A stretch of 64,000 bases of DNA from Amphirosellinia nigrospora (lineage: Eukaryota > Ascomycota > Sordariomycetes > Xylariales > Xylariaceae), in NCBI GenBank assembly GCA_004123355.1, contig SCHM01000004.1:558001-622000 (forward strand), given 5' to 3'. How positions within the stretch are numbered: the first letter of the stretch is position 1; every line of letters begins with the position of its first letter. Made by a program: the position numbers and the translations under genes. Positions 36,142-49,573 of the stretch are shown here, piece after piece. Under the pieces are notes generated by a model that was not told where the DNA came from, searched no databases, and saw only the letters and a list, made by a program, of their open reading frames with translations.

Positions 36142-36877
36142 TCATGAATCGTCTTTCGCCCTCTCGGCAGTTGGGAAACCAAGCCGTTCCATTACAGCCC
36201 CCAAGCATTCCTCCCGACTGCGAGTCGAGTCCACCGTAATGCGCACAGCAGCGTCGGCCGGACGCCGCGGATTCATCCATTTTTTGAAAAGCTTTACACT
36301 ATCCACGTTTGCACCCGTAACATCAAAAGGAGCGTCACGCGGCGGCTCATGCACGCCGGGGCGCTGACTTCGTAGTGTGATTCTCTCGTGTAGTCTGCGG
36401 TCCAACAGATCCTGTTTAACCACCGTAGTCAGTAATTTACCATAAAAAGCAAATTTTTTTACCCATGTCTCGGGAGTTTGCAGGAGCAACTGAGGCCAAA
36501 AAATTGCCAAAGGGGGATATAAAAGACCCCGGGAAACTAACTATGTCCTCGACCCTACACTCGACGTAACGATATGTGCAGCCATGCTTCTCCGCGAGCG
36601 CCATCCCCCGGTCCAAGACTTCGTCATGATTGCACACGTTGTCGATGATGACGCTGCGTCCTTGCAGGATCACATCCTCCGCCAACGTCCAGTCCAGTCC
36701 GTACGTGAGTTTGGACGAGATTTGGAAAGGGAGGTTTGAATCGAGCAAGAAAGCCTTGATCAGGTCATGGTCTATGACGACGGCGTCGATGGAGCGCGCG
36801 AGACGTCTTGATAAGGTGCTCTTCCCTGACCCTGGCGGCCCAGACATCTGGATGAGAAACTTGCCGGAGGCACTCAT
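36142..36877 (-). CDS. P-loop kinase-like ATP-binding protein (AAA_33 type)
   Basis: About 201 residues in two exons, 36877-36542 and 36411-36142, with a 130 nt intron (GTTAGT..CAG) in phase 0. The start is the ATG at 36877 (MSASGKFLIQ). Residues 10-18 form a Walker A, GPPGSGKST, preceded by a beta strand FLIQMS. Asp residues of VVIDHDLIK and SVIIDNVCNHDEV match the substrate/Walker B positions of small polynucleotide-kinase-like enzymes. The C-terminal exon begins LLDRRLHERITLRSQRPGV, an arginine-rich lid, and ends with WMNPRRPADAAVRITVDSTR, typical of fungal proteins of this kind. The substrate is unknown. Reading frame intact. Confidence 0.75.
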
Positions 36878-39489
36878 GACGTTTTTTGGCTTCAAAAGGG
36901 GTCCTCTGCTAGTACGTGAAGCGGAGAGGAGTTGACGATTGAGCCTGGCGCGGGCATACGACCTCCTTTTGCCCCCGATTGTCTGTTACCCCTCTCGCAC
37001 AGATTCCGAACTCGGCTGTTTCTCAAGCAAGTTCATAACCTCGCTCATGTCAAACAGTAAGTGACACATGTGATAGGAGTTTGATTTTTGTCAATGAAAG
37101 TATCACGTCGCCACGTAAGCTTGAGAACAGGAGGGCACCTAGGGTACCTGAGTATGTGTTGCTGGTCGATGCCCCGCCCCCTCAGATCTATAGCTTGTCA
37201 TTGTCGACAATCCACTGCACGTGACTCGGACGGAAAGTTTCACAGCCACGAAGATTTGAGACTATATCTCTCTTCATTGTCTTCAGATCGAAGTCTTAGC
37301 TAAGGCTTCTTATCTCGTGCGACAGTATCACTATAACGTTCACTATACCGTGAATTATATCGGTCTTCCACGTCGCGCAACACGTCACGTCCTAAGCTCA
37401 CTTATGCATAGTGTGGCATGGCAGAAGATACAGGGACGCTGCGGGCTAGTTCGAGATAGCCAAGACCTTTAAAAAAAAAAGAAACATATTTACGATAAAA
37501 TATGATATAGCGGTGTCATCGATCTTCGCTATTCGCTGAGACATTGATCGCTTTTCGTGTGACGCATAGACCAGTCGCAGCAAAGGGTCGAGGTATGTAG
37601 TAGGGTGCATTATGACAACGACAAAAAAGTAAATCGCTTATAGCAACCAGTAGGACATCCAATCTTACATCGGGCATGCACTACCGTGTGTGTATTTCAG
37701 AAGTCATGGGCCGTCGCACTCCAATGCTGGCGTAGCATCTGGGTGAATATCCAATGCCGGTCGTAGCGAATACTTGAAACATATGCGAACCACTACAATG
37801 CCGATGTGGATAGAACGGCAAGCTCCGGGTTCCCGGAGATTACACCACCCACTAGCAAGTAGTAAAACCGTCCCGCCTTGCGCCACGATCTGGTTTGTCA
37901 CTCCTTTTCGGGCAATGGTTGAAGGGTGACACAGCAGAGAGAGAGAGAGCAAAAGCCACGGGGCCTTTCTCGGACGAACGTGACGCGACCAATCATGCAG
38001 CCCTCATCGAGTATCAGAGACACTCAAAGATGTCCTGCGAGAGGAGGCCCATCCCGCGGGGGTCCATGATAAGCTAACGAACCACTCGCATCATCGCGTT
38101 AGAGCGACTACTACATATACATTTCATATCAACCGGTGTAAGGAAAAGGAGAAGGGCTGCCACACATAATATCACTCGAAGGGAAGCATGATGTATATGT
38201 ATGCCTTACAGCTGAGCTCAGGAGTCGCAGGATGACGCAAGTTAGCAGCTGGGATGGCTGCACCGCACCGTTGGCCCCCCTTTCTGCTCGGGTCGGGATG
38301 TAGATGCGTCGGGTTTTGATAGACGGCTGTCTCCTTCCAACCAGCCAGCGACGACGTCCATTCCTCGGACAGCATTACTCGCTACTACATGAAATCTCAT
38401 GACCAGAACCAAGATGCAACAATGTGCTATACCTAGGTACGATTTTGATTTATTGCGTGAATACTTAGGGTCCCGAAAATAGCCTCAGCTGCTGATCCAG
38501 GATCAAGGGGTCCCTGCAGAGGATCGCGTTCAAGGGTCCGGGAACCTGCACAGGCATGGTTCCAATACGCCACCACTTGTCGGTGGGTAGGAGAACTACA
38601 GTTGGTAGTTGATCTATTTGACGATCATTGAAAACGGACCTTTAGCTCTTGAGATGGTGGGATAAACATGAAGCAAGTGCAGTCTTCAAAGTAACCCCTA
38701 CCATAATCGGGGTTAGGTCCTTCGATGGTGGAGCGACAAGATATCGCAAGTAAATAGCGGGCGGCACTACAGCTCGTCAATTTCACTTCTAGAACGTGAA
38801 CTACTTATAATGTAACGTAGGAAATGACAAGCGTTAAGCGAAGACCGTTGACCATAACAGTTTTGTTGCTTCTGCAACGGTGACTAACCCTCGTGAAGGT
38901 TAGGTCCCAATCCATTTTACCATTTATTGATTTCCCATCTCGTTAGGACATCGCTGGATCCAGGATAGCCAAGCATAGTGTACTTTACCAACGCCGCGCT
39001 AAATCGTACGACTCTGTCAGCTCCCTCGGCGAAACTCAGCGAGAAGATAAGATCGAGACCGGTATTCGAATCCAGACCTGACGATACACCGGTAGCCAAC
39101 CTGTGGGGTCATAGCCCGGGGCAAAGCCTTCAGCTATCGTGCCAGAGCCTCTTTTAGCTTACCGTAGAGCATATGCACTAGTTACTTGCCACCAAATGGG
39201 TCAGTCAGCAGATGCTTGATGGCGAATTGTTGAAATTGTACTATATATGCAGGTTTGCGGAGAGACAGGAAGACCCTTGGGCCTGCTTGACAGGCCATTT
39301 ATACCCTGACACCTTGCAGTACCTAGTGTATTGGCATAGAAGACGACCGACATTGTCGTTCGAGTGATAAGCCTCAACTCGTCGTCGTCCTTTCTTAGTC
39401 TTCGGCAGCATAGCTACCATTCCATCTTTGAGGTTGATAGATCTGACCTGTTGGTAGATCCTCTATTAACTTATTGCGGCAATGATCAC
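36878..39489. other. intergenic, no gene recognised
   Basis: About 2.6 kb. Short ORFs only; a poly-A run lies at 37471-37480 and a GA-rich run near 37936-37950. No RNA gene or known repeat was found. Confidence 0.55.
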
Positions 39490-40260
39490 CTCCTATCGCC
39501 GCTCTTCTAAGACAAGGTACGGGACACGCACGCTAATCAAGGAACTATCCGGCCCTAAGATCTGACGTCCGCTAGGAATATGATAGGCGCGCAGCACGCC
39601 GGCCCGTAACCACCAACCCCCCCAAATGTGATGCGTCGTCGTAGTGTAATCAGCTTGCCCGCTCGCCGGCTTTGGGAACTGGCACCGAAAGACGGGGAAG
39701 TACATGAACCACGTGCCCAAGGGGTTCAGGGCCATTTCTTCTGTTCGCTGCCTGAAATGTAACCAAGACCTCTTTCGGGGAAGCTAATTCAGAGCAAACG
39801 CGTCTTAGCGTAGCTAAATCCAATGATCTAGAAAAGTCCATCTATCCTAAAACGGCTAGTCTTCCGTCTGTGCATCGCCAAACGTGGAATATTCGGCTGA
39901 TATTGACGCTAGTCCATCGTTCTCCACAGCCAGCATTCGTCACGTACCTACTATGTAGTATTGCTCGCGCGCGCATGGATATAGCAATAGGACGATAAAA
40001 CGCTTTGTCTTCCATCAACTTTCAGGTATTTAGTGTATATCAACTTATTTCCCCTACCGAAATGAACTTCGGTCAATTCCCCAGCTAGCTTTTTCTTAGA
40101 TTCAGCGAAGAAGGATTCAGGTACCAAAGTCGCAGTATCAAAACCCACACATCCAGTAAACGCCTTGCTATATGTTAAGTAGTCATCATCATCAGCGAGT
40201 AATCGAAATGTCTCTGACAGAGAGGCACCCGCCCAGAGCGCCTAGGCCATGAGGGTATAG
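39490..40260 (-). pseudogene. unrecognised protein-coding remnant
   Basis: Minus-strand pieces look protein-like: ASLSETFRLLADDDDYLTYSKAFTGC (about 40230-40150), then VGFDTATLVPESFFAESKKKLAGELTEVHFGRGNKLIYTKYLKVDG (about 40148-40010), a gap with stops, then NPLGTWFMYFPVFRCQFPKPASGQAD and TTTTHHIWGGWWLRAGVLRAYHIPSG ending at TGA-type stop near 39493. Frames change between them and no clean splice model was found. No family is recognised. It may be a decayed gene or a gene with missed introns. Confidence 0.35.
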
Positions 40261-40448
40261 TCCTCCGTTACAAAACAAAAGAAACGTAGGTTTTAAACAG
40301 ATACACGTGTGTAGAACACGAATAAATGGGCATCAAGCACCCGTAATAGAATTCCTGCGACCAAATAAAGACCATCGAGACTTAGTTTCTGTCGAGGTGT
40401 TGTCGATCTGATCTCTACTCGGAGGCCTGTCCTTGCTCAGTTTTCCTT

Positions 40449-41853
40449 TCATGTGCTTCTGCTTCGGGGGGGATTATATTCGTCGAGACCGTATCTTGTC
40501 CTGCGGTCCAGTTGATTGAGCTCATACACCATAGTTTCCGTCTGTGTTTGGGTTGGTTTTATCAATGGTGCTGCTCCTACAGGAATTCGGAGGACGCTGG
40601 CTGACCTCTCGGTCTCGTCGGACTGCCGAGGCTTCGATTTAGAAAGTCGTCTCCCTCTCGTAATAGGGGCCTGGGATTGGGACGGCTCTCGGGGCTCGCT
40701 CGACGACGATGGCCGAATAGTATCATTGGATCTTCTCAGGTAGTCGCTAAACGAAGTTCTTCGTGGGCGCATTGCAGGCGGAGCAACGCCGACAGTCGGG
40801 CGTTGAATAGATCGCGATTCCGAAATGGTAGTATCGCCAAAGGTTGAGGGTGGTGGAGTCGATTCAGCAGAGGTGGGAGCAGTTGAGATTGCCATGCCAA
40901 TCGATGTAACCGATGAAGCCGCTGAAGGCGGGGAGTGACCGTAGACCTGCCCAGTGAGGCCTGGAGCAGATGGCGTCGATTTATCCACACTCTGGCCACG
41001 ACGGCTTGTTGGACGAGGTGCCGAGAAAGAAAAGTAAGTACTCTTTGCAGGTGGGGGATAATGGCGATCAGAGTTAGGAGCGGTACGCGATTCTGACAGT
41101 TTTCGCGTGGGCAGGATGAAGACGATGCAAACGTTCACCGTTGGTAGAACCATCGCGAGAAGGTGGAGGTTTGGCTTCGTGATTATAGGAAATGTTCTTT
41201 ATAGCCTGTCTTCTTACTTCCTTCTCCTCTTCATAGTCGCTTGGGTTCTCTATTCCTCCACCGACAGTTACGGGCACTGCTGCTCCGCTATTAGCCATCC
41301 GAGAGAGGCTCCTAGACGTGAACTAAATACCTCTACCTGACAATGGGCTGGTCCGACCCGAGGATAATATTGGACTTGCTGTGCCACCTGTCCCGATGGC
41401 AAAGGACTGCATCGTCTCCTTTCCCTTTCCCTTATAATCTCTTGGATGGCTAAAGTAATCCGCCTCTTCCGAAGCCTCTGGTGTGCTCGCCATCCTTTCA
41501 CGCCACGAGCTTGGTATACTACTATAACTATAGTTTTTAGGAAGGGGAACAATAGGATTTGCGTAGACCGAAGGGTAGGAAACATTGGCTAGCGAGCTCC
41601 CAACACGCGGCAATGCGCTGTGGCCCATGCCACTAGCAGCCATAGCACTCCTCCTCCGGTTCTGCTCCCTGATCTTGGATCTATCGTCCTGCCTCCAAGA
41701 GGAAGGGGCGGTAGCCATGGCATCGGCTGCTGCATGTGTCGGTACATGCTTGTAGGGAAGCTTGACTGCTTCTGCTTTGTCTTTATCGGCTTGCTTGGCA
41801 CTGTGCTCCTTGGCTTGCGCCCGCCCGCGCCTGATTATTGAGAAGACGGACAT
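40449..41853 (-). CDS. Ser/Pro-rich conserved fungal protein of unknown function, disrupted
   Basis: Start ATG at 41853 (MSVFSIIRRGRAQAKEHSAKQADKDKAEAVKLPYKHV). The N-terminal block with THAAADAMATAPSSWRQDDRSKIREQNRRRSAMAASG is well conserved among Sordariomycete proteins of unknown function. The middle is Ser/Thr/Pro-rich and disordered. A TAG at about 41322-41324 interrupts the frame, but the same frame continues (SRMANSGAAVPVTVGGGIENP...). Near 41100 the frame changes to LSESRTAPNSDRHYPPPAKSTYFSFSAPRPTSRRGQ and continues to a stop at 40449. The TAG could be a C-to-T change of CAG. The second change is not a simple one-base loss and may be an unmodelled intron. No membrane segment or enzymatic motif is seen. 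Confidence 0.65.
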
Positions 41854-44800
41854 TGTGGATATAGGCTGACGACCGATACAAGGTCTTGGGGGTCGCCCCA
41901 ATGTCAACTCCCTTTCGAGCAGGAGCACTCGAACCGGGGCAGGGTAGATAGATAGATGGATGGATGGATAAAGAGTAGTATAAGCTGGATGATAGAAACG
42001 ATCTTTATATCGATGCACTTATTCTCCAAAAGCCGGCAACCAAGTGGTATAATGCGGAATGATAATAAAAGTGACGAAGGCCTTCTATGATGATAAGAGA
42101 TAACCTGTGGAAGGCGTTGGTCGGACTAGATAGTTACAAGGCGACGGAATGACTCTGAGTTGATTAGTTGTTATGGTTAAAACTGTGGTGTTGTTTGATC
42201 TTCGCAAGCTTCAGTCGAGAGGGAAATACAAGCGGATGGGAGGGGGGTTTTATGCAAACCGTCAAAATCATCCGAAGTTCTAGGTGACGACGGTGTATGA
42301 GGCTAGATCGTGGAGCCTGGCAAGCTGGCAAAGGAGGCACTCGCTAGTTCCATGCGCTGGTGGCGCCCGCTACTAAGTATAAGTTCCTCAATTGGGGTTG
42401 ATTGATGGTTGATTGATGGTTGATAGATAAAGTCCAGGGCTGATCTACATAAGTACCTCCTGGGCTTGAGCTCTCGGGCGCGCTAGCCATTTAGGGGGTT
42501 CGCTCTTGACAAGACAGTGCGGCTGACGGAGGAACACATGCATCCCCTAACCCTTGCTGTAACCCCCTGTTACCGACCAAGCCGACCTGACCACGGGGCC
42601 TGCACGGGTAGTATGTAAGTAGGTACGCAGTCGGCACCGGATCTCGAAACCTAAATTAGTGCAAGTGTCTATTGAATCAGGTAGACATACGGGAGCACCG
42701 AAGGGGAAATGCGAGATTGATAGCTCATCGATAGCAGAGGGCATACTGTAGACGAGAAGTAATTCGGCCGATAACGTCAGTCTCGAGTGACTCTGCATAT
42801 CGAGATGAGGGGAAATATGAGAGGCAGTGATGATGGTCCATCATCCATCACATCCTATCATGACTCCAGACTACCTACAAGATTGGTAGGTGAGATGTAA
42901 TCAACGGCCAGCTGGGGGGCCGACGAACACACTCTGGCCCACCCACCCTGCAGAGACGAACGAGGGTCAGATTCTCGTCAGATACGGGCAGCCTGTGGCC
43001 TGTGGGCGTGGTTTATATGCGGTACAGTGCAACATGTAACACCCCTGGCCTGGTCTCTCGTATTCAACGCCCCTCTCCCCTCCCTCCCTCCCTTGGCCAG
43101 GTCGCTGACAGTGGTTGTCGTTGGTTGGTTTGCACTGCCCTGGTACTGCATGACAAGCTGCACGTAGGTACTTATACTGCACCACGGTTGGTTACCTATC
43201 GCGCTCCTGTTCGATGCGGTCATGATCCTCGCCGAATCACTGCAGTATCATCTTGCGAGGGGCAGTAGGCCTGCGACGTGTTTCGAGGCTTGGGTTTGGC
43301 AGAAGGATGTTGACTCAGTGCCTACGTGTGCTGACTGCTGCACGATTGTAGAGCGCTTCAGCTCATGCAACGTCGTTCTCTTGTCCTCAAGTTGACGTGA
43401 GAGCCCGAGATATAACGCCAGAACATAGGCTAGGTAGTCTAGGTCATGGCCAAGCGATATTTAGATACCTGCCCACGCACTTCCATTATCAAGAGCTGAT
43501 CTCTTGTCTGCTAGAGTGTTGCCACACATATTGTCCAGATGCAGATGAGCGAATGAGCAATAAGGTGATTGGACACCTCCCCTGTTCTTGACTACAGGGT
43601 GTTCCAGAGTCGCGGGTCGGCATGGGAGCGCCGGACAGCAATAATATCGAAGCTAACATAACCGTGCAGTAGGACTTGACAACTCGACACTCAGCTTTTA
43701 GAGCCCATGCCGTTACGCCATACGGGAGGCCCAGATCAACTCGAACACTGGTTACCAGGTACGCCCGTTCCACACGATCTATACAGTGTCTGCAACGGAA
43801 CAATGAAGATATCAAATAGTCTCCTTACCTACATGTGTAATATTCTAGCTATCGTAGCAGACAGATAGTGCACTTACATTTAGGTACGCTATCTGCTAAG
43901 GAGCGCTTCTAACCGTTATGGACGATATTGATAGACGCCATATCGGCTTAACGTCCTATTTTAAGGTTGTACTTTGCTATCTACTATGCAGGTCAGAAAC
44001 CGCGGTGTGATCTTAAGATAGGACGTTCGCATAGTTTCACCGAGATAGCTGCCTATTGGTGCTCCTATCTACTTAGGCTAACTAACATGTTATATCACAC
44101 TCTCTTATTACCGCCTAAACAGGGGTTTCCGTAGATCCAGGTCCACGGAATCAGCTAACGGGGCCTATAATGAACCTTGCCTAGATTGAAAACCTGGTCT
44201 GAGCTCTTTCTCCATCGATAATAAACCATGAGTTCACTCTGATATCACCATTCAGATCGACAGACAAAGAGCATCGCAAAATGCTACTGTAGACTTTGCT
44301 CAGCCAGGACCATTCTCTCCGCGCCTAGCGTTTCGTATACAATACAGTAGTTCCATAGGTGGCCAATTGATTTCTCATCTGTCACGACAGTGAGCGTAAA
44401 CCAATACCAAGTATTGTAACGTTAATCGGTTCCCTTTTTCCTGGCGGGTATTGGGGTTAAGCTTTTTATGCAAGAGGCAGAAAACTTCAATGTTGTCTTG
44501 TGAGAAAACGCCATATGTAGTGTAGTAACCTTGCATGCAGGCCAGCCGTCGGTATCCGAGTGAACGGTCAACCCGCAGAAATGGCGCCTAAAAATCGATC
44601 GTGGTTCTACGGCATGATAAGGTCGTAACCCGACGAGAGAGCCGGCATGATGAACTCAGGGTTACATTCAATGTTCTGCGTCTCATTCGGCGACTACGAG
44701 AGAATGACATCAATTCTCGCTGCACAACATTCAAAGAAATTGATGGTGCGAGACTTGGGGTGCACGATGTAGAGGCCAGCAGCAACATGGTCCTAAATCA

Positions 44801-47800
44801 TAGGAATCATCTACATCTTCAGATACAGCTAAGTCTACCGAGGCTGGAGTTTAGAACACATATGATGATGTATCAACGCAAACAGTATTTTGAACTTGTT
44901 CGATATTGAACATAACGTTAAACAGGAAATTTATTCATTTAAACTCTCTTCTTTCTTATGACATGTTTTGTGGAATAACCTTTACAACAGAGTAATGCAA
45001 TTGCCAGGAACAGGGGTCAGAGACCAGTTAGACAAAGAGACTCCTCGTATATAGCCATATGGTCACGTAGAGCCCACGGAGATGACTTCACTGGTCCTCT
45101 GTGCAACAACAGATGTTTACACCCTACCCTTGCGTGGATCGTGACAGCAATACTTACGCTTTAACAATAATTGCCCCCATGGGATAAATTAGAAAACAAG
45201 GCCCGAGGTACATCAGTCCCTATTAGAACAACGGGCATTATCATGCATAGTAGCGAGCCATGCACGGGCGGAAATGCGTATTATCAATGCATATATTGCT
45301 AAAAAAGATGGTTGCATTTCTTAGTATTCAGCTTGTGTAGTTCTCTTCCGAACCTTGCGCTCTCTTTATTCCGAATGGTGCGCTTCGCAATGCATGCTTC
45401 GTACTAGCCGGAACCATCGCAAGTGATTTTCTGGTTAGAGGTTTGAGATATAGGATGTGACCTTTCATTGACGAGGACTTGACACATTCCCTTCATCATC
45501 AACTTGCCATGATGCCTCGATCGTATGATCAGCCGGAATATATCGCAATACCCAGTCTACTTATCCTGCAATCGGGCGAAAACACCACTCCTCACTATAC
45601 AAAATACATCAGAACTAGAAAGTAGTTTACTCCACCATGTACCGTTTATTTAAGTCTACAGGAATCAAGAAACTCCTGATATCTTGTCACTGCCGAGTAC
45701 GGTTGGTAATTGTCCTGTTGTTTCTAATCTAGGTGTAAATTACGTAAGGAAAGGCGATGGTAATATGGCTAGCATCGTGCTAACGTCCATTGTACCTTGG
45801 CCGATGTATCTGGTAACTCATAATCCGCTCGGTTGTGGATAGGATGTCTGAAGCTCATAGTAGGGTATTTACCCCATCAAGCTGGCAACCATATCTAGAC
45901 GTGGTTGCCAGCGCATGAGCCGACGAAATACGACGCGTCGATAGAGTCAAGCCCGGCACCCGTCCAATCACTATGCAAAGCTAATTCGTAATAATAGAGT
46001 AGCTCAAGGTATTGGAGTATTAGGGTACCAACTGCCATCACGAACATAGACTTTCAGCCTTCTATCTTTTGGGTTTATGGGACTTGAGTTGTTACAAATC
46101 CTAGAAGTCAGATTTCCTGATGACTCTATGTCGGGTTTATCTGGGTAGTTCATTCCATTAGAATGATAAACGCTTTACTATGACCCTTATCCCAGTGAAT
46201 TATCAGCCCTGATGGGTCATGTCCCGAAACTATGAGGGTATGTGCATCTCTTCATTGTTACACGGGCGACCTAGTGCGCTTCATGAACTAACCCATCCCT
46301 ATATCCGTACATTTTATCTATCTAAGCCACACAGAGACGAGTGTCCAGGGGTTGAAGCGAGGGATTATGAGATTTAGGAGATCCGTCATTGTAACCTCAA
46401 GTAAATAACTAATCAGCCGGTATTGTTGGGCCAAAACTTAGCATCTTGTCCACCGCGAGGTCTATCATCTAATGAATTGCGACAACAAAAGTAAAACAGA
46501 TACACAACTTCGGATAACTTAAATCGGGCAATTACGACAGTTATGATAAGGGGTTGTTCTCAAGGACTCGGAACAGGGGTTCGTATCCAACTAATAACTA
46601 TCTCGAGGCCCCTCTTTCAGCTGGGTCCCCGATTGTAGGCCACCTCTGCGGAGGTCTATGACTCGTGATCTATCGTGGCCAATAATCTCCTTATCTTCGC
46701 TTATGTATCTTAGCCCCGAGAGGGTGTTGTACCCCAGGGACTCACTGGGCTCGATGGATCGTCCGTATAGTAACAGTACATCACACGCAAGTGCAGCTTC
46801 CAATAAGAGTCAATTATTAAGCACAACAAGATATTGGCCCTTAAATATAAGCTCTATCAATTCAGTCAGATTTGGTAGGCTGTTGTTTCCCAAAAAGTTT
46901 AACCCCAAGCCATTATAGCCTGGTTCTTTAGAATCTCATGCCACTACATGTCTGATAAAAATTAGATTGCGTGACTATCAACAATATACCTGCATGTGAG
47001 CGCAAATATTAAGGCACTCTATTCTGATAGCGTTCTAAATTCGGTAGTGGTATTTTGGTTTTATATTGCTAGTTGTAGCTTTATTCTGTAACAGGTTGGT
47101 ACTGGTAGTGGAAAAGGGAGAGGCTATAAGGCATGGCCTAGATATGGGCGTAGGCTAACAACAAACCGGGAAAGATCGACAAGAATTGCGAACTTCAGAG
47201 GTATGCAGCTATTTGTCTCTAACATATAAGCTAAATATAGATTTTTTAGAGGTCGCCCTCATATTGGCAGAAGCAAGGCTTCACCAAGAGTGATAAATCC
47301 AAGGGGTGAGTTGGATTACCTTTAGAGGTGCATGTGGTTCATCATGGAAATATAAATAACATCTATTTATTCATACAAGTTACCTTTCAACTATATTTTA
47401 CTTGGTAGGTCACATCACAATTGATAAGAACATTTCTTGTTCTAGAATTCCCCAGCTCTTGCTATCGTTATCCTAAGTGGTCATTTTCACATTTAAAACA
47501 CTCATTGGGAGGACGTGCAAAGGTGAGGGTTCAGGAAGCAACCGTAGCTCAAGGTCTTAAAAATGCCAATTCCATATAATGTACAAAACCATTAAAAGTA
47601 GTATAAAGAAAATAATTTACGTGTTAATTATGGGAAACTCGAATAGAAGTTGAGATGAATATGATCAGATAGCAAAGATGTTTCGTAATGATGAGGATAC
47701 TGTGTCATACACGACATCTGTGCTAACATAACTCTAATGATATTGGATTTATTTTGTCTACATGTAATTTGTGTGGGCGAGACGTTATTTATTAAAGGAG

Positions 47801-49573
47801 GTTCATAGGTTAATAATAAATCAGGCAAATGACCATGGCACGTGCCAGTGCTGGGATGTGTGCATTACCGACGCTAGACTAAGATCTCGGGATGATGCAC
47901 GGCTAATCTCCCACTAGGGGAAGCATGCGAGCCCTCAACAACTCAAGGATAGCTCCAATCAAAACGAAGATTAGACCAAGGCCAAGACCAGGACTAAGAC
48001 CGAGACATCTAAGCATGTATTCTCGTTACGAGATAAATTTGATCATAACACAGATGTTGAAGTGGACGTGACCCTGTTGCACTAATAATTGAATGCCACC
48101 TTTTACTTTCAAGAGAGCTGGAGTGAGATCACTATATTGAACGTAAGTAAGCCTTAAAACACCACCTCCTACATATATGTATGTCTGAGGTAGCAAGGGT
48201 ACCTACCTGGTAGAGGTACTGCGTTTTAAACTCTAAAATAGATAAATTTGTTTTGTTTTTGGTAGCAATCTCCACAATGGATCAGCTACCTACTACGCCA
48301 TGTGGTCGCGCGTCAATTGTCTCACAACTTAGTAGTAGAAAAGTCGTCATAACCCTCAGAATCCGCCACGCATACCGGTACCTCGGCACGCTATTATGTA
48401 TTCTGTTTAACCCTCTCTTGTGCATGCACGCACTGATCTGCAACTTGACTACGCTAGTAAGCATCCAATTGCCCCGTTCTCGTGGGTTTGCACCACATTC
48501 TACGTCACCTTCCCACCAATCTACCAATCTGACTTGCACAGGTTGACGAATCTGCAAAGGGTGCCTTGAACAGAGCCTGGACAGACTGGAGATAGAGAGG
48601 TATCACCCGAACGCGCCCGTTGGTACACTATCTACAGTACACTAGTGTACACGGACCACCCTACCCAGTGGTACCAATCTAGACCAAATCCTTCCTAGCG
48701 TCCCATCCGGCGGGTCAGTTTAGCGACTTAGCTGTAGGGGCAAGTGCCAGGTGGTGGGCCCCGCAAACCTTGGGAGCCTGTCACTGGCAGGCTTTCCCAG
48801 CACACAGCGCCCGGCGCACAGACCCAGCACCAGCACCATAGCACCCGCTCAGCAAGCACCCTAGCCTGTCTCGCCGTCGCGACCTAATCGATCTTGTCGG
48901 GGCACTTCGCCTCATTCAATGTTCTCCATCTTCCCTCACCTCACTGTCTCCCCATCTGCCGCGCTATCAGCCTGCCCACGAGTCACGAGCCACACGCCCA
49001 TCTGCTGCCTCCCGTTCCCTACCGCAACCTTATTCGTGTCCGGATCACCGACTGAGCAAACTCCGGGATTGCGAGATTGTGGGTTGTGGATTGCCGATTG
49101 TCCTGCCCGCCGCGAATATTTCGACCCTCGCCTCGTGCACCGCGCGACACTCGCTGTCGCTGTCACTTGCCTGGCCCCGGCTGATCTGCGCCCACCCATC
49201 CGCCATTGCCCGGCCTTGCTGTCCGCTGTCCGCTATCCGCTGTCCACCACCCGCTGCTCGCTGTCCGCGCCCGCTGTCGGTCGCGACATCATCGGCGCGC
49301 ACTCCCCCTCCCACCACGGCAACACCATCTATACCTCACTCACCCTCAATACCATTCGTCCGCACTACCCACACCCTCACATAGTCGCACTGTTCGTCGT
49401 GTGCGCGCGCGCCCGGCCAACTAGCGCCCCGTCTTCGAGGAACCGTGGCGGCTCTCACTCTCCTCAGTCACTCGGATACTGAGCTCTCCTTGCAGCAGCA
49501 TCTTGACCTCGCGCCCGAACTTCTGCACTATAATCGTCTTGCGGCTGAGGTGGACTCCGAATACCCGTTGGCG
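41854..49573. other. 7.7 kb gene-poor region
   Basis: No gene is recognised on either strand. It includes short GATA/GATG and TTGATTGATGG microsatellites (41944-41972, 42395-42425), moderately AT-rich DNA with very short ORFs at 44-48 kb, and a C-rich leader before the SMEK gene at 48700-49560 with imperfect CTGTCCGC repeats (49217-49275). An ORF at 46591-46918 exists on both strands and has no support. Confidence 0.5.
49217..49280. repeat. imperfect CTGTCCGC repeats in SMEK leader
   Basis: Several near copies of CTGTCCGC/CTATCCGC/CTGTCCAC in tandem, in a GC-rich stretch about 300 bases before the SMEK start. Likely untranslated leader or promoter; function unknown. Confidence 0.6.

Noticed and set aside
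39050-39090. TTCGAATCC on the plus strand, like a tRNA T-loop
   Set aside because: The flanking bases do not form the five-pair T stem and no cloverleaf is possible.
46591-46918. Overlapping ORFs on both strands
   Set aside because: No motif, no splice context and no family resemblance.
49045-49482. Long overlapping ORFs on both strands in the SMEK leader
   Set aside because: They arise from GC-rich DNA with few stops; none resembles a known protein and the SMEK gene starts just downstream.
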